Positions 8,272-19,714 of a stretch of 64,000 bases of DNA are shown in pieces. The stretch's first letter is position 1. Every line of letters begins with the position of its first letter. Both the position numbers and the translations under genes were made by a program. The notes beneath the pieces are model-generated. The model did not search any database. It was not told where the DNA came from and saw only the letters and a list, made by a program, of their open reading frames with translations. The DNA lies in the NCBI RefSeq assembly GCF_016722965.1, contig NZ_JAEQNB010000001.1, positions 785,929 through 849,928 on the forward strand. Reading direction: 5' to 3'. Source of the DNA: Tumebacillus amylolyticus (GTDB taxonomy: Bacteria > Bacillota > Bacilli > Tumebacillales > Tumebacillaceae).

Positions 8272-9309
8272 TTATTGGTTGAAGATCTTGAAGACGTCCT
8301 TGAACGTTACAACCACCATCAGGGTCAGCAGGAACAGAATCCCGATGAAGTTGATGCTCGCTTCACGCTCCAGCGGAATACGTTTGCCGCGACGGAGCCA
8401 TTCGATAATCAAGAACACCAGTCGGCCGCCGTCAAGCGCCGGGAACGGCATGATGTTCAGCACGGCGAGGTTGCACGAGAGGAACGCCACGATATACAGG
8501 AAGTCAGGCACGCCGGTTTGCGAAGCTTCGCCCGTGATGCGGACGATCTCGACCGGACCGCCGATTTCTTTGAGCGAGACGCCGCCGGTGACGAGCATCT
8601 TGAAGCCTTCGAAGACTTTGCTTGTGATCTTGCCGGTGTCGGTGAACGCATCGTTGACGCTCTGCCCGAAACTACCTTGCTTGACCCATTGCGTCGATTG
8701 CTTCGGTTGAACCCCGATCATGACCGACGAGTTGACTTTGCGCGGAGTGACGGTGATCGGCATCGTCTGGTCGCCGCGCTTGATCTCCAAGGTCATCGGT
8801 TGTCCTTCGTGAGCTTTGACTTTCTCCGAGAAGCTTTCGAACGAAGAGAATTTCTCGCCGTCCACGCTCTGAATCACGTCGCCCGACTTGATGCCGGCTT
8901 CAGAAGCCGGAGAAGACGCGCTGACTTGATCGATCACGTTGGACACTTGCGCGGTCGGATGTCCGTAGAGGTTGTACATCAACAAGAGAATCACGAACGC
9001 GCCCAGCAAGTTCATGATTACGCCCGCAACGATGACGAGAATCCGCGCTGCGATCGGGCGGTTATTGAAACTGTCAGGTGCATCTGCCGCTTCGGGATTG
9101 TCTTCTCCCAACATCTTCACGTAGCCGCCGAGCGGAATCCAGTTCAGGCGGTAGGCGATTCCTTTGCGCTTGTGCTTGATGATCGCCGGGCCAAAGCCGA
9201 TGGCGAACTCTTCGACGCGAACGCCGACCGCACGTGCAGCCCAGAAGTGTCCCAGCTCGTGGATGAAGATGAGGAACCCAAGTGCGAGTAGGGCCATCAC
9301 GATATTCAT
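8272..9309 (-). CDS. RseP/RasP-type site-2 zinc metalloprotease
   Basis: A 345-residue intramembrane protease. HELGH at residues 17-21 supplies two zinc ligands and the catalytic Glu. The third ligand lies in LNIMPFPALDGGR near residue 290. A single PDZ domain spans about 115-190, and four TM helices fit the family. These enzymes cut membrane-spanning anti-sigma factors and signal peptides. GGGAG at 9321-9325 sits 11 bases before the ATG at 9309, whereas the earlier GTG (9321) and ATG (9318) are too close to it. RasP genes normally lie between dxr and proS; this one is alone between tRNA genes and a kinase-HD gene, so it may be a second copy. Confidence 0.92.
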   Translation of the reverse strand: MNIVMALLALGFLIFIHELGHFWAARAVGVRVEEFAIGFGPAIIKHKRKGIAYRLNWIPLGGYVKMLGEDNPEAADAPDSFNNRPIAARILVIVAGVIMNLLGAFVILLLMYNLYGHPTAQVSNVIDQVSASSPASEAGIKSGDVIQSVDGEKFSSFESFSEKVKAHEGQPMTLEIKRGDQTMPITVTPRKVNSSVMIGVQPKQSTQWVKQGSFGQSVNDAFTDTGKITSKVFEGFKMLVTGGVSLKEIGGPVEIVRITGEASQTGVPDFLYIVAFLSCNLAVLNIMPFPALDGGRLVFLIIEWLRRGKRIPLEREASINFIGILFLLTLMVVVTFKDVFKIFNQ

Positions 9310-9447
9310 TCGTTGCATCACTCCCGTATCTAATATGTAGGCAGAAGCATCCGATCATACTTATGACACGTAAAAACCTTATATTCTCTATTATAGCATA
9401 AAAAATGGTGCATCCTAAGCCTGAAGAACGAAGGAGGGACATCCCCA

Positions 9448-10512
9448 ATGCCCGTGTTGACCTTGTACGTCGGTTTTCCAACGCTTTCCAAGACCCGAGC
9501 AGCCCAACAACATGCCGCGAAAACGGGCGCTCTCCTCATCTCGGTCGTTGATGATAAAGTGGAAAAAGTCCCCCGCGACGTCTCGGACGCGGTCAAAACC
9601 GGAGGATCGGTGGTCATCGACGCCCCGCACCGTTTGCCGAAACATAGAAAACTCTACCTCGAACTCGCCCGCCGTCACGGCTATCAGACAGAGGCGGTGT
9701 ACCTCAACATCCCGCTCGAGCAGGCAGAGGCCGACTCTTCGGAGGACCGCCGCATCTTGCAAAAATACCAGCGTCACCTCCAAGTGCCCACCGATGTCGA
9801 GGACTTCGACAACCTCGAAGTTCACACGACGGAGGAAGTGCTGGCGGAGGCGCAGGCTTTTTTTCACGAACAGGAGAAGCAATTGCTTCGCGATCCGGTG
9901 AAGTTGATTCACAGTCTGGAAGCGGACGGTCGGTTGCAGAAGTGGTTGCCCGAACTTGCGAACGCCATTCCCGTGGATCAGCACAACCCGCACCATCGTT
10001 TCACGGTCTACGAGCACATCCTCAAAGCAACCGCCGTCGTCGCGGGCTCCTCGCTCAAGCACGTCTGGACGATGCTCTTGCACGACATCGGCAAAGCGTA
10101 TCCGGGAATCAAGCAATTCACGGGCTTTTTCAACCAAGATTATGAACGTTTTCGAAAAAAAGACTTCGTCCTCATCGAGAACGGGGCGGACATCCGCGAC
10201 GGTCGCGATTCCGGGGAGTTCTACGTGGTGAAGGGAGCGAAAGTCCCCAAGGAGTTCATCTCCACCGACTTGAACGGCCACTTCTACCAGCATGAGAACA
10301 TAGGCGCCCAGATGGCGTTTCGCGTGCTGACCCGCTTCGGCTACCCGCCCGACTTTGCGCGGGAAGTGATGACGCTGATCCAGTTTCACATGACGCTTCC
10401 GTTTGAAAAAGACACCTGCGACTTGAACGAACTGCGCAAGTTTTACGACAAAGTCGGACGCTATGCCCCCGATCTGGTGTTGGTTCGCTTGGCAGACGCA
10501 AGAGGGAAATAA
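9448..10512 (+). CDS. P-loop kinase-like plus HD phosphohydrolase fusion
   Basis: A 354-residue two-domain protein. Residues 1-145 look like a polynucleotide-kinase/AAA_33-type P-loop domain. The Walker A site is G9-FPTLS-K15-T16, with Ser in place of the usual last Gly, and a DAPHRLPKHRK segment at 58-68 resembles the Asp and Arg of T4 Pnk-like kinases. Residues 150-354 form an HD domain with NPHHRFTVYEH (about 180-190), H212-D213 in LLHDIGK and a distal QFH, most like the HD tail of CCA-adding enzymes. Known HD-Pnk proteins carry the same activities in the opposite order. Nucleic-acid end healing is therefore a reasonable inference, not shown. It is a single gene with its own terminator. 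Confidence 0.8.
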   Translation: MPVLTLYVGFPTLSKTRAAQQHAAKTGALLISVVDDKVEKVPRDVSDAVKTGGSVVIDAPHRLPKHRKLYLELARRHGYQTEAVYLNIPLEQAEADSSEDRRILQKYQRHLQVPTDVEDFDNLEVHTTEEVLAEAQAFFHEQEKQLLRDPVKLIHSLEADGRLQKWLPELANAIPVDQHNPHHRFTVYEHILKATAVVAGSSLKHVWTMLLHDIGKAYPGIKQFTGFFNQDYERFRKKDFVLIENGADIRDGRDSGEFYVVKGAKVPKEFISTDLNGHFYQHENIGAQMAFRVLTRFGYPPDFAREVMTLIQFHMTLPFEKDTCDLNELRKFYDKVGRYAPDLVLVRLADARGK

Positions 10513-10527
10513 ATAAGCATACGCTCG

Positions 10528-10564
10528 AAGAGCCCGGAGGTTTCAAAGAACGGGCTCTTTTTTT
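10528..10564 (+). terminator. Intrinsic terminator after the kinase-HD gene
   Basis: AAGAGCCCG pairs with CGGGCTCTT around a 14-base loop and runs into a T tract. Confidence 0.8.
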
Positions 10565-10578
10565 GTAAGACAGATTCT

Positions 10579-10606
10579 TTGTCAGAGAACGGATGTTTGC
10601 TATACT
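10579..10606 (+). promoter_or_regulatory. Promoter of the pcrA-ribBA-ligA stretch
   Basis: TTGTCA (10579-10584), 16 bases, TATACT (10601-10606), ending 38 bases before the pcrA start. Confidence 0.65.
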
Positions 10607-10644
10607 GGTAGGAGCGACTACGAACTTAACATGAGGTGTTGCAC

Positions 10645-12885
10645 ATGTTTTCCATACAGAACGCGGACTCGATCTTGCAAGGATTGAATCCGCAACAGCA
10701 GGAAGCGGTCAAGCATTCGGTGGGGCCGCTCTTGATCATCGCAGGGGCGGGCACGGGGAAAACCAGCGTCCTGACCCGGCGCATCGCGTATATGATTTCC
10801 GAGCGCCGCATCGCCCCGTGGCACATCCTCGCCATCACGTTCACGAACAAAGCCGCCGCCGAGATGCGCGAGCGTGTCGAGGGACTGATTGGACCGACGG
10901 CGCACGATGTGTGGATTTCGACGTTCCACTCCATGTGCGTGCGCGTGCTGCGCCGCGATGCGGTGAAACTGGGCTATTCGAATTCGTTTACCATACTCGA
11001 TGCGGGCGACCAACTGACCGCCGTCAAGCAAGTGCTCAAGGAACTCAACCTTGACCCGAAAAAGTTCGACCCGCGCGGCTTGCTCGCGATGATCTCGAAT
11101 GCGAAAAACGAGCTGATGACCCCCGACGCGTTTGCCAAAACGGTGCGGGACGGCGACGTTTTTGGCAAGACGGCGATTGACGTCTACCAAGCGTACCAAC
11201 GCAAACTGAAAGCAAACAACTCGTTTGACTTCGACGATCTCATTATGAAGACCGTCTACCTGTTCGAGAATCACGACGACGTGCTGACCTACTACCAGAA
11301 CCGGTTGCACTACTTACACGTCGACGAGTACCAAGACACCAACCGAGCGCAGTACAAACTGGTCCAACTGCTCGCCAAAAAGCAACGCAACATCTGCGTC
11401 GTCGGCGACTCCGACCAGTCGATCTACGCCTGGCGCGGTGCGGACATCTCGAACATCTTAAACTTTGAAAAAGACTACCCCGACGCCACCGTCATCAAAT
11501 TGGAACAGAACTACCGCTCTGTCGGACGCGTCTTGAAAGCGGCCAACGAAGTCATCCGCAACAACATGGAACGCAAGGAGAAAAACCTCTGGTCCACCAA
11601 GGATGAAGGCGACGCGATCAAGATGTACAAAGCGTACGACGAGCATACGGAAGCGCATTTCGTCGTCGGACAAGCCATCGAGCACGTGAAGCAGGGCGGG
11701 AAGTATTCGGACATCGCCGTGCTCTACCGCACGAACGCCCAGTCCCGTGTCATAGAGGAAGCGATTATCAAATCGGACGAGCATGTCCCGTACCAGATCT
11801 TCGGCGGCCTGAAGTTCTACGAGCGCAAGGAGATCAAGGACATCCTCGCCTACCTGCGTCTGATCGCCAACCAGAACGACGACCTCTCGTGGGAGCGGGT
11901 CATCAACGTGCCCAAGCGCGGCGTCGGCAACACGTCCGTGGATAAAATTCTCAGCTTCGCCCGCCAGCAGGGCATCTCTGCTTTTGAAGCGTGCAAGGAA
12001 ATCGACCACATCGGGATCAAAGGCAAGGGCGCCGCTGCGATTCGCGAATTCGTCTCGCTGATCTCGATGTTCGCAGAGCAAGTCAAGTACACCCCGCTCA
12101 CCGATGTGGCGAACGATGTCATGGACAAGACCCTCTACCGCCAAGAGCTCGAGTTGGAAAAAACGCTCGAAGCCGACGCGCGTCTGGAGAACTTGGACGA
12201 ATTCCTGTCGGTTACGGCAGAGTTTGACCAGAAGCACGAAGTCACCGAAGAGGACCGTCTGATCGAGTTCTTGGGTGAAGTCGCCTTGCTTGCCGACAGT
12301 GAACAAGCGCAAACCAACCTCGAAGACGCGGACGAGAAAGCGTCTCGTGATTCGATCACGATGATGACGCTTCATGCGGCCAAAGGGTTGGAGTTCCCCG
12401 TGGTCTTCCTCGTTGGGCTCGAAGAGGGTGTGTTCCCAAGTGCGCGGGCGATGATCGAAGACCCGACCGAAGTCGAAGAGGAACGCCGTTTGATGTACGT
12501 CGGGATCACACGGGCAGAGGAGAAACTCTTCATCTCGTACGCGACTTCGCGCATGCAATACGGCCAGATGAAAATGAACCCGCCGTCGCGTTTCTTAAAG
12601 GAAATTCCTTCGGAACTCGTCGAGGAATTCGGCATTCGCCGTCAACCGGTCAACCAGAACCGCGAGAAGCCGACGACTAATCTCGGCACGCGCATTCCGG
12701 CGAACTTCGGGGCGGACATGAGCCTCACGTGGGAGATCGGCGAGCAGGTGGAGCACCGCAAGTGGGGCACCGGCACGATCGTTGAAACGGAGAAGGGCGG
12801 CGATGACTTGGAATTGCACATTCAGTTCCCGGGCCAAGGCGTGAAAAAACTTCTCGCCAAGTTTGCGCCGATTACGAAAGCTTAG
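10645..12885 (+). CDS. pcrA: ATP-dependent DNA helicase PcrA (UvrD superfamily 1)
   Basis: A 746-residue 3'-5' helicase used in repair and replication restart. Motifs run in the canonical order: Q-motif LNPQQQEAV, Walker A AGAGTGKT (about 32-40), Ia TFTNKAA, II VDEYQDTN, III GDSDQSIYAWRGA, IV QNYRS, V TLHAAKGLEF and VI VGITRAEE. The C-terminal tail contains the RNA-polymerase/DNA-interacting Tudor-like end (VEHRKWGTGTIV). The start is the ATG at 10645, seven bases after GAGGT; the GTG at 10636 overlaps that site. Length matches the family. A ribBA gene has inserted between it and ligA relative to Bacillus. Confidence 0.97.
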   Translation: MFSIQNADSILQGLNPQQQEAVKHSVGPLLIIAGAGTGKTSVLTRRIAYMISERRIAPWHILAITFTNKAAAEMRERVEGLIGPTAHDVWISTFHSMCVRVLRRDAVKLGYSNSFTILDAGDQLTAVKQVLKELNLDPKKFDPRGLLAMISNAKNELMTPDAFAKTVRDGDVFGKTAIDVYQAYQRKLKANNSFDFDDLIMKTVYLFENHDDVLTYYQNRLHYLHVDEYQDTNRAQYKLVQLLAKKQRNICVVGDSDQSIYAWRGADISNILNFEKDYPDATVIKLEQNYRSVGRVLKAANEVIRNNMERKEKNLWSTKDEGDAIKMYKAYDEHTEAHFVVGQAIEHVKQGGKYSDIAVLYRTNAQSRVIEEAIIKSDEHVPYQIFGGLKFYERKEIKDILAYLRLIANQNDDLSWERVINVPKRGVGNTSVDKILSFARQQGISAFEACKEIDHIGIKGKGAAAIREFVSLISMFAEQVKYTPLTDVANDVMDKTLYRQELELEKTLEADARLENLDEFLSVTAEFDQKHEVTEEDRLIEFLGEVALLADSEQAQTNLEDADEKASRDSITMMTLHAAKGLEFPVVFLVGLEEGVFPSARAMIEDPTEVEEERRLMYVGITRAEEKLFISYATSRMQYGQMKMNPPSRFLKEIPSELVEEFGIRRQPVNQNREKPTTNLGTRIPANFGADMSLTWEIGEQVEHRKWGTGTIVETEKGGDDLELHIQFPGQGVKKLLAKFAPITKA

Positions 12886-12900
12886 AGGAGGCACGGAGAG

Positions 12901-16213
<3,313 letters not shown>

Positions 16214-16220
16214 AAACAAA

Positions 16221-16248
16221 ACAGCCCGGTGCATGCCGGGCTGTTTTG
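16221..16248 (+). terminator. Intrinsic terminator after ligA
   Basis: ACAGCCCGG pairs with CCGGGCTGT around a 6-base loop, followed by TTTT. Confidence 0.8.
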
Positions 16249-16294
16249 TACACCATCATCCGCAAGCCCAATCAAACTTGGAGGTTCCTGCGCT

Positions 16295-16831
16295 ATGCGT
16301 TTTCGCGTCTTGCTCCCCTTGCTGCTCTGTCTGTCCCTGCTGGTTGGAATCGTCGGCTGTTCATCCGGTGATTCCGACTCCACACCGCCGAAAAACCCGG
16401 TGGCCAAAGCGGGCTCGCCCGCTCCCGACTTCACGCTTGCCACATCCAGCGGTCAATCGTTCACGCTCTCCTCTTTGAAAGGCAAAAAAGTCGTCTTGAA
16501 CTTCTGGGCTTCTTGGTGCGTTCCTTGCAAAACGGAGATGCCCGACCTGCAAGCGATGTCCCGCAAGTACGAAGGACAAGTCGAACTGATCGGAGTCAAC
16601 TTGACCTCCGACGACGACCGTGACCACGCGATCCAATTCATGCTGGAAAACAAACTCACCTTCCCCAGCGTCCTCGACGTGGACGGAACGGCGAAAAAAT
16701 CATACGGCATCATCGGCCTCCCCGTCACATTTACAATCGACAGCACCGGCAAAGTGGTCGAGCGCCGCGACGGCCAACTCACGCACGACAAGATGGAAGC
16801 GATGTTCCAACAGCTCCTTCAACAACCATAA
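16295..16831 (+). CDS. TlpA/ResA-like thiol-disulfide oxidoreductase, lipoprotein
   Basis: A 178-residue exported thioredoxin-fold protein. A signal peptide ends in a lipobox VGIVGC (Cys at about 22), so it should be lipid-anchored on the outer face of the membrane. A Ser/Asp-rich linker leads to the fold at about 45-178 with the active site WASWCVPCK and the cis-Pro segment GLPVTF. ResA and TlpA relatives reduce apocytochrome c heme-binding cysteines or keep other extracytoplasmic thiols reduced. No cytochrome maturation genes are adjacent, so the client is unknown. The start ATG at 16295 follows TTGGAGG; the longer frame begins in the ligA terminator. Confidence 0.92.
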   Translation: MRFRVLLPLLLCLSLLVGIVGCSSGDSDSTPPKNPVAKAGSPAPDFTLATSSGQSFTLSSLKGKKVVLNFWASWCVPCKTEMPDLQAMSRKYEGQVELIGVNLTSDDDRDHAIQFMLENKLTFPSVLDVDGTAKKSYGIIGLPVTFTIDSTGKVVERRDGQLTHDKMEAMFQQLLQQP

Positions 16832-16920
16832 GCCTTCCTTATAGACAGAATCAAAAAGCGTCATTTCTCTTCCCCATGTCCCTCGGAGTATGATGGAGTC
16901 AGAAACGGGGGAGATCGTGA

Positions 16921-17964
16921 ATGAAAATCAAATCCGTCCACATGTGGCTCGGGGTGGCGTTGACGGCCGGGCTTGCTCTGATCGGCAAAGGTCTGTCCCT
17001 GTTGCCGCACTTGTCCATGATCGGCCCGATGGTTCTCGCGATCTTGCTTGGCATGGCCTATGCCACTTGGGGGCAAACCTTCGCTCAGAAAAAAACCTCC
17101 GCGAACGTCGCGGACGGCTATACATTTGCTTCGAAATATCTGCTGCGTGCCGGGATCATCCTGCTCGGCGTGCGTCTTGACTTGATTGCGTTAAGCCACG
17201 CCGGAGTTCGCGTGCTCGGTACGGAGATCGTGCTCGTCGCGTTGACGCTGCTCGTCGGCTATTGGATTGCTCGTCGCTTTGGCGTTGACGAGAAACTTGC
17301 GATGGTCATCGCGGCGGGCACTGCGATCTGCGGAGCGGCGGCGGCGGTCGCCATCGCCGTTCAAGTCAAAGCCCGTTCTGAACAAACGGTGCTCGGCGTG
17401 GCTACGGTTGCCGTGCTTGGCACGGTGTTCACCGTACTCTACACGTTGCTGTTTCCTCTGCTGGGTCTGTCGAACGGTGCATTCGGCGCTTTTTCGGGAG
17501 CCACGCTTCATGAAATCGCCCACGTCATCGCCGCCGCGACGCCGCACGGCACGGACAGCCTCGACAACGGACTGCTCGTCAAACTCTCCCGCGTTGTCTT
17601 GCTCGCTCCCGTCGCCATGTTCATTGGCTGGTGGTCAAATCGCCGAGAACGTCAATACCAAACAGATGCAGCAAAAAACATGTCTCCCAAGCGCCGTCCC
17701 GGCAAAGCTCCGATCCCGTACTTTGTCTTCGGTTTCTTGCTTGTCGGAGCGTTGCACACGTGGCAGATTCTGCCCGCTTCCTGGACACAGCCTTTGATCC
17801 AAACTTCGCTGTTCCTGCTCACGATGGGCATGGCGGGTCTCGGCCTGCAAGTCAACATCAAAGCTCTGCGCGGCGGGAGTCGTGCGTTCCAAGCGGCTCT
17901 CCTCACGTCCGTCCTGCTTGCCATCGTCGGATACGGTGCAACAAAAGTCCTACTCTTCCCGTAA
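16921..17964 (+). CDS. YeiH-family (UPF0324) putative sulfate/sulfite exporter
   Basis: A 347-residue membrane protein with about ten TM helices. Family marks are IGPMVLAILLGM, LLRAGIILLGVRLD, the central IAAGTAICGAAAAVAIA and the ATLHEIAHVIAAA segment near residue 200. YeiH-like proteins are annotated as sulfate exporters on weak evidence; the actual ion is not established. It starts 89 bases after the TlpA-like gene behind GGGGGAGATC and ends in a strong terminator. No sulfur-metabolism genes are near. Confidence 0.88.
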   Translation: MKIKSVHMWLGVALTAGLALIGKGLSLLPHLSMIGPMVLAILLGMAYATWGQTFAQKKTSANVADGYTFASKYLLRAGIILLGVRLDLIALSHAGVRVLGTEIVLVALTLLVGYWIARRFGVDEKLAMVIAAGTAICGAAAAVAIAVQVKARSEQTVLGVATVAVLGTVFTVLYTLLFPLLGLSNGAFGAFSGATLHEIAHVIAAATPHGTDSLDNGLLVKLSRVVLLAPVAMFIGWWSNRRERQYQTDAAKNMSPKRRPGKAPIPYFVFGFLLVGALHTWQILPASWTQPLIQTSLFLLTMGMAGLGLQVNIKALRGGSRAFQAALLTSVLLAIVGYGATKVLLFP

Positions 17965-17980
17965 AGAGTAGGACTTTTTT
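17943..17980 (+). terminator. Intrinsic terminator after the YeiH-family gene
   Basis: A perfect 15-bp stem, AAAAGTCCTACTCTT with AAGAGTAGGACTTTT, a 6-base loop and a T tract; it overlaps the stop codon. Confidence 0.9.
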
Positions 17981-18100
17981 CGTCCACCCCCGCTTGTCAG
18001 GGTCCTGTGACGAAACTCTGTAGTTCGCAACGTGTCTTTCTCCACGCCACTGTGGTAAAATGTGTCTTACCAGCCAGTAAGATAAGATGAGGTGTACAAC

Positions 18101-19372
18101 ATGGAGCTACTTCGTGTGAAAGGCGGGCAACCGCTTCACGGCGAGATTCAGGCATCGGGGAGTAAAAACTCCGTTCTCGCCATCATGTGCGCCGTCCTGC
18201 TTTGCGACGGCGAAACCATCTTGGAAAATGTACCTGAACTCAGCGACGTCAACACGCTGATGCAGATCTTAGAAGAAACCGGCCTCAAGTGCGAATGGAT
18301 CGCAGCCAACACGGTTCGCATCCAGAACGACGGAATCACCAACAGCGAAGTCTCCGAAGACCTCGTGCGCAAGATGCGCGCGTCGTTCTCCGTTCTCGGC
18401 CCGCTGCTTGCCAAGTCCGGCAAAGCGATGATTCCGCTCCCGGGCGGTTGCGTCATCGGCGCACGTCCGGTTGACCAGCACTTGAAAGCGATGCGCTCTC
18501 TGGGCGCGACCGTCACGATGACCGAAGGGGCAGTCACCGCAGAATCGACCGGCCGCCTCAAAGGCTCGGCGATGTTCCTCGGCACCCGCTACGGCGCTAC
18601 CGTCGGCGGAACCAACGCTGCGATTTCGGCAGGTGCTCTTGCAGAAGGCACCACGATGATCTACAACGCAGCTCGCGAACCGGAGATCGTAGACTTGGTG
18701 ATGTTCTTGAACAAAGCAGGGGCTCGCATCCGCGGCGTCGGCACGGACATCATCACCATCGAGGGAGTCGAAAGCCTCAAGGGCGTTCGCTACTCCGTCA
18801 TGGGCGACCGCATTGAATCCGGTACATACTTGTGCGCCGGAGCGATCACGCGCGGCCGCGTCACCGTTTCGAACATCGCTCCGCAGACCTTGGCCGGTCT
18901 TCCGTCGCTGTTGTTTGACATGGGCTGTGACATCACGATGGAGGGCGACAGCATCACGGTCGATGCCACCAACCGTGAACTGCGTGCCACCAACGTCATC
19001 ACGTTCGCCTACCCCGGTTTCGCCACCGACTTGCAGCCGGCGATGCTCACGCTGTTGACCACGGCGAAAGGCATCTCGTACGTGAAGGAAACCGTATTCG
19101 ACGCTCGTTTCGGCTTCACGCAAGAGTTGACCCGCATGGGTGCCGACATCAAGATCAGCGGGGATACCGCGATTGTCAACGGCGTTGAGACGTTGAACGG
19201 CGCTCGCGTGCTGGCAAGCGACTTGCGCGCAGCCGGTGCTTTAATCGTGGCGGGTCTGGCCTCTCAAGGTTCGACCACCATCGAAGGACTGCAATACCTC
19301 GACCGCGGCTACGAAAGCCCGGTAGAGAAGTTCAAAAGCCTCGGCGCCCAGATCGACCGCGTCCAGTCTTGA
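18101..19372 (+). CDS. murA: UDP-N-acetylglucosamine 1-carboxyvinyltransferase (MurA)
   Basis: A 423-residue enzyme for the first committed step of peptidoglycan synthesis, moving enolpyruvate from PEP to UDP-GlcNAc in the cytoplasm. Lys22-Asn23 in SGSKNSV and Cys117 in PGGCVIGARPVD are present; the Cys is the fosfomycin target, so this copy should be sensitive. The six-fold inside-out barrel repeats are visible as recurring GxxT/GATV segments. The start ATG at 18101 follows GAGGTG. Bacilli often have two MurA paralogs; I cannot assign this one to MurA1 or MurA2. A ReoM/IreB-like gene follows after 25 bases. Confidence 0.96.
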   Translation: MELLRVKGGQPLHGEIQASGSKNSVLAIMCAVLLCDGETILENVPELSDVNTLMQILEETGLKCEWIAANTVRIQNDGITNSEVSEDLVRKMRASFSVLGPLLAKSGKAMIPLPGGCVIGARPVDQHLKAMRSLGATVTMTEGAVTAESTGRLKGSAMFLGTRYGATVGGTNAAISAGALAEGTTMIYNAAREPEIVDLVMFLNKAGARIRGVGTDIITIEGVESLKGVRYSVMGDRIESGTYLCAGAITRGRVTVSNIAPQTLAGLPSLLFDMGCDITMEGDSITVDATNRELRATNVITFAYPGFATDLQPAMLTLLTTAKGISYVKETVFDARFGFTQELTRMGADIKISGDTAIVNGVETLNGARVLASDLRAAGALIVAGLASQGSTTIEGLQYLDRGYESPVEKFKSLGAQIDRVQS

Positions 19373-19397
19373 TTTGAAAAAAAGGAGGGACCCCCAC

Positions 19398-19655
19398 ATG
19401 TCCAACCTCGACAAGACGATGATTTTCCGCCCTGATGAGCAGAACGACCTCTTGAACGAAATTCTCGCAACGGTCGTACCGGCCCTGCGTGAACAAGGCT
19501 ACGACCCGGCCCGCCAATTGGCAGGCTTCATCGTAACCGGGGAATCCAACTACATCACGTCCTCCGGCGGTGCCCGAGCGACGATGGCGAAGATGGACCG
19601 CCTGCTCGCCGTTGAGCAAATTCTCAACGACTACCTGAAACTCAAAGACCGCTAA
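19398..19655 (+). CDS. ReoM/IreB-family (UPF0297) phosphoprotein, divergent copy
   Basis: An 85-residue protein recognisable as IreB/ReoM from MSNLDKTMIF, the GYDPARQLAGFIVTGE block and the C-terminal ILNDYLKLKD. Thr7, the position phosphorylated by the PASTA kinase in Listeria ReoM, is kept. Of the ReoM arginines at 57, 62, 66 and 70 needed for MurA turnover, only those aligning with 62 and 70 remain. In Listeria ReoM controls ClpCP-dependent degradation of MurA, and here the gene lies 25 bases after murA with its own strong AAGGAGGG site, so the two should be co-transcribed. The usual family location is alaS-reoM-ruvX, so this may be a specialised second copy. Confidence 0.85.
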   Translation: MSNLDKTMIFRPDEQNDLLNEILATVVPALREQGYDPARQLAGFIVTGESNYITSSGGARATMAKMDRLLAVEQILNDYLKLKDR

Positions 19656-19674
19656 CAGCGGTCGAACGCAGAAC

Positions 19675-19713
19675 GAAAAAAGACGCGTCCCGTAAGGGAT
19701 CGCGTCTTTTTTT
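19675..19713. terminator. Terminator between the murA unit and the NlpC/P60 gene
   Basis: AAAAGACGCG with CGCGTCTTTT plus an inner CCC/GGG, flanked by A and T tracts; it serves both converging genes. Confidence 0.85.
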
Positions 19714-19714
19714 C

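Noticed and set aside
8185..9291. 368-codon plus-strand frame
   Set aside because: Antisense to the site-2 protease, which has all catalytic motifs; the shadow has none.
12886..12900. FMN riboswitch before ribBA
   Set aside because: Only 15 bases separate it from pcrA, with no room for the element, and no RFN consensus occurs upstream.
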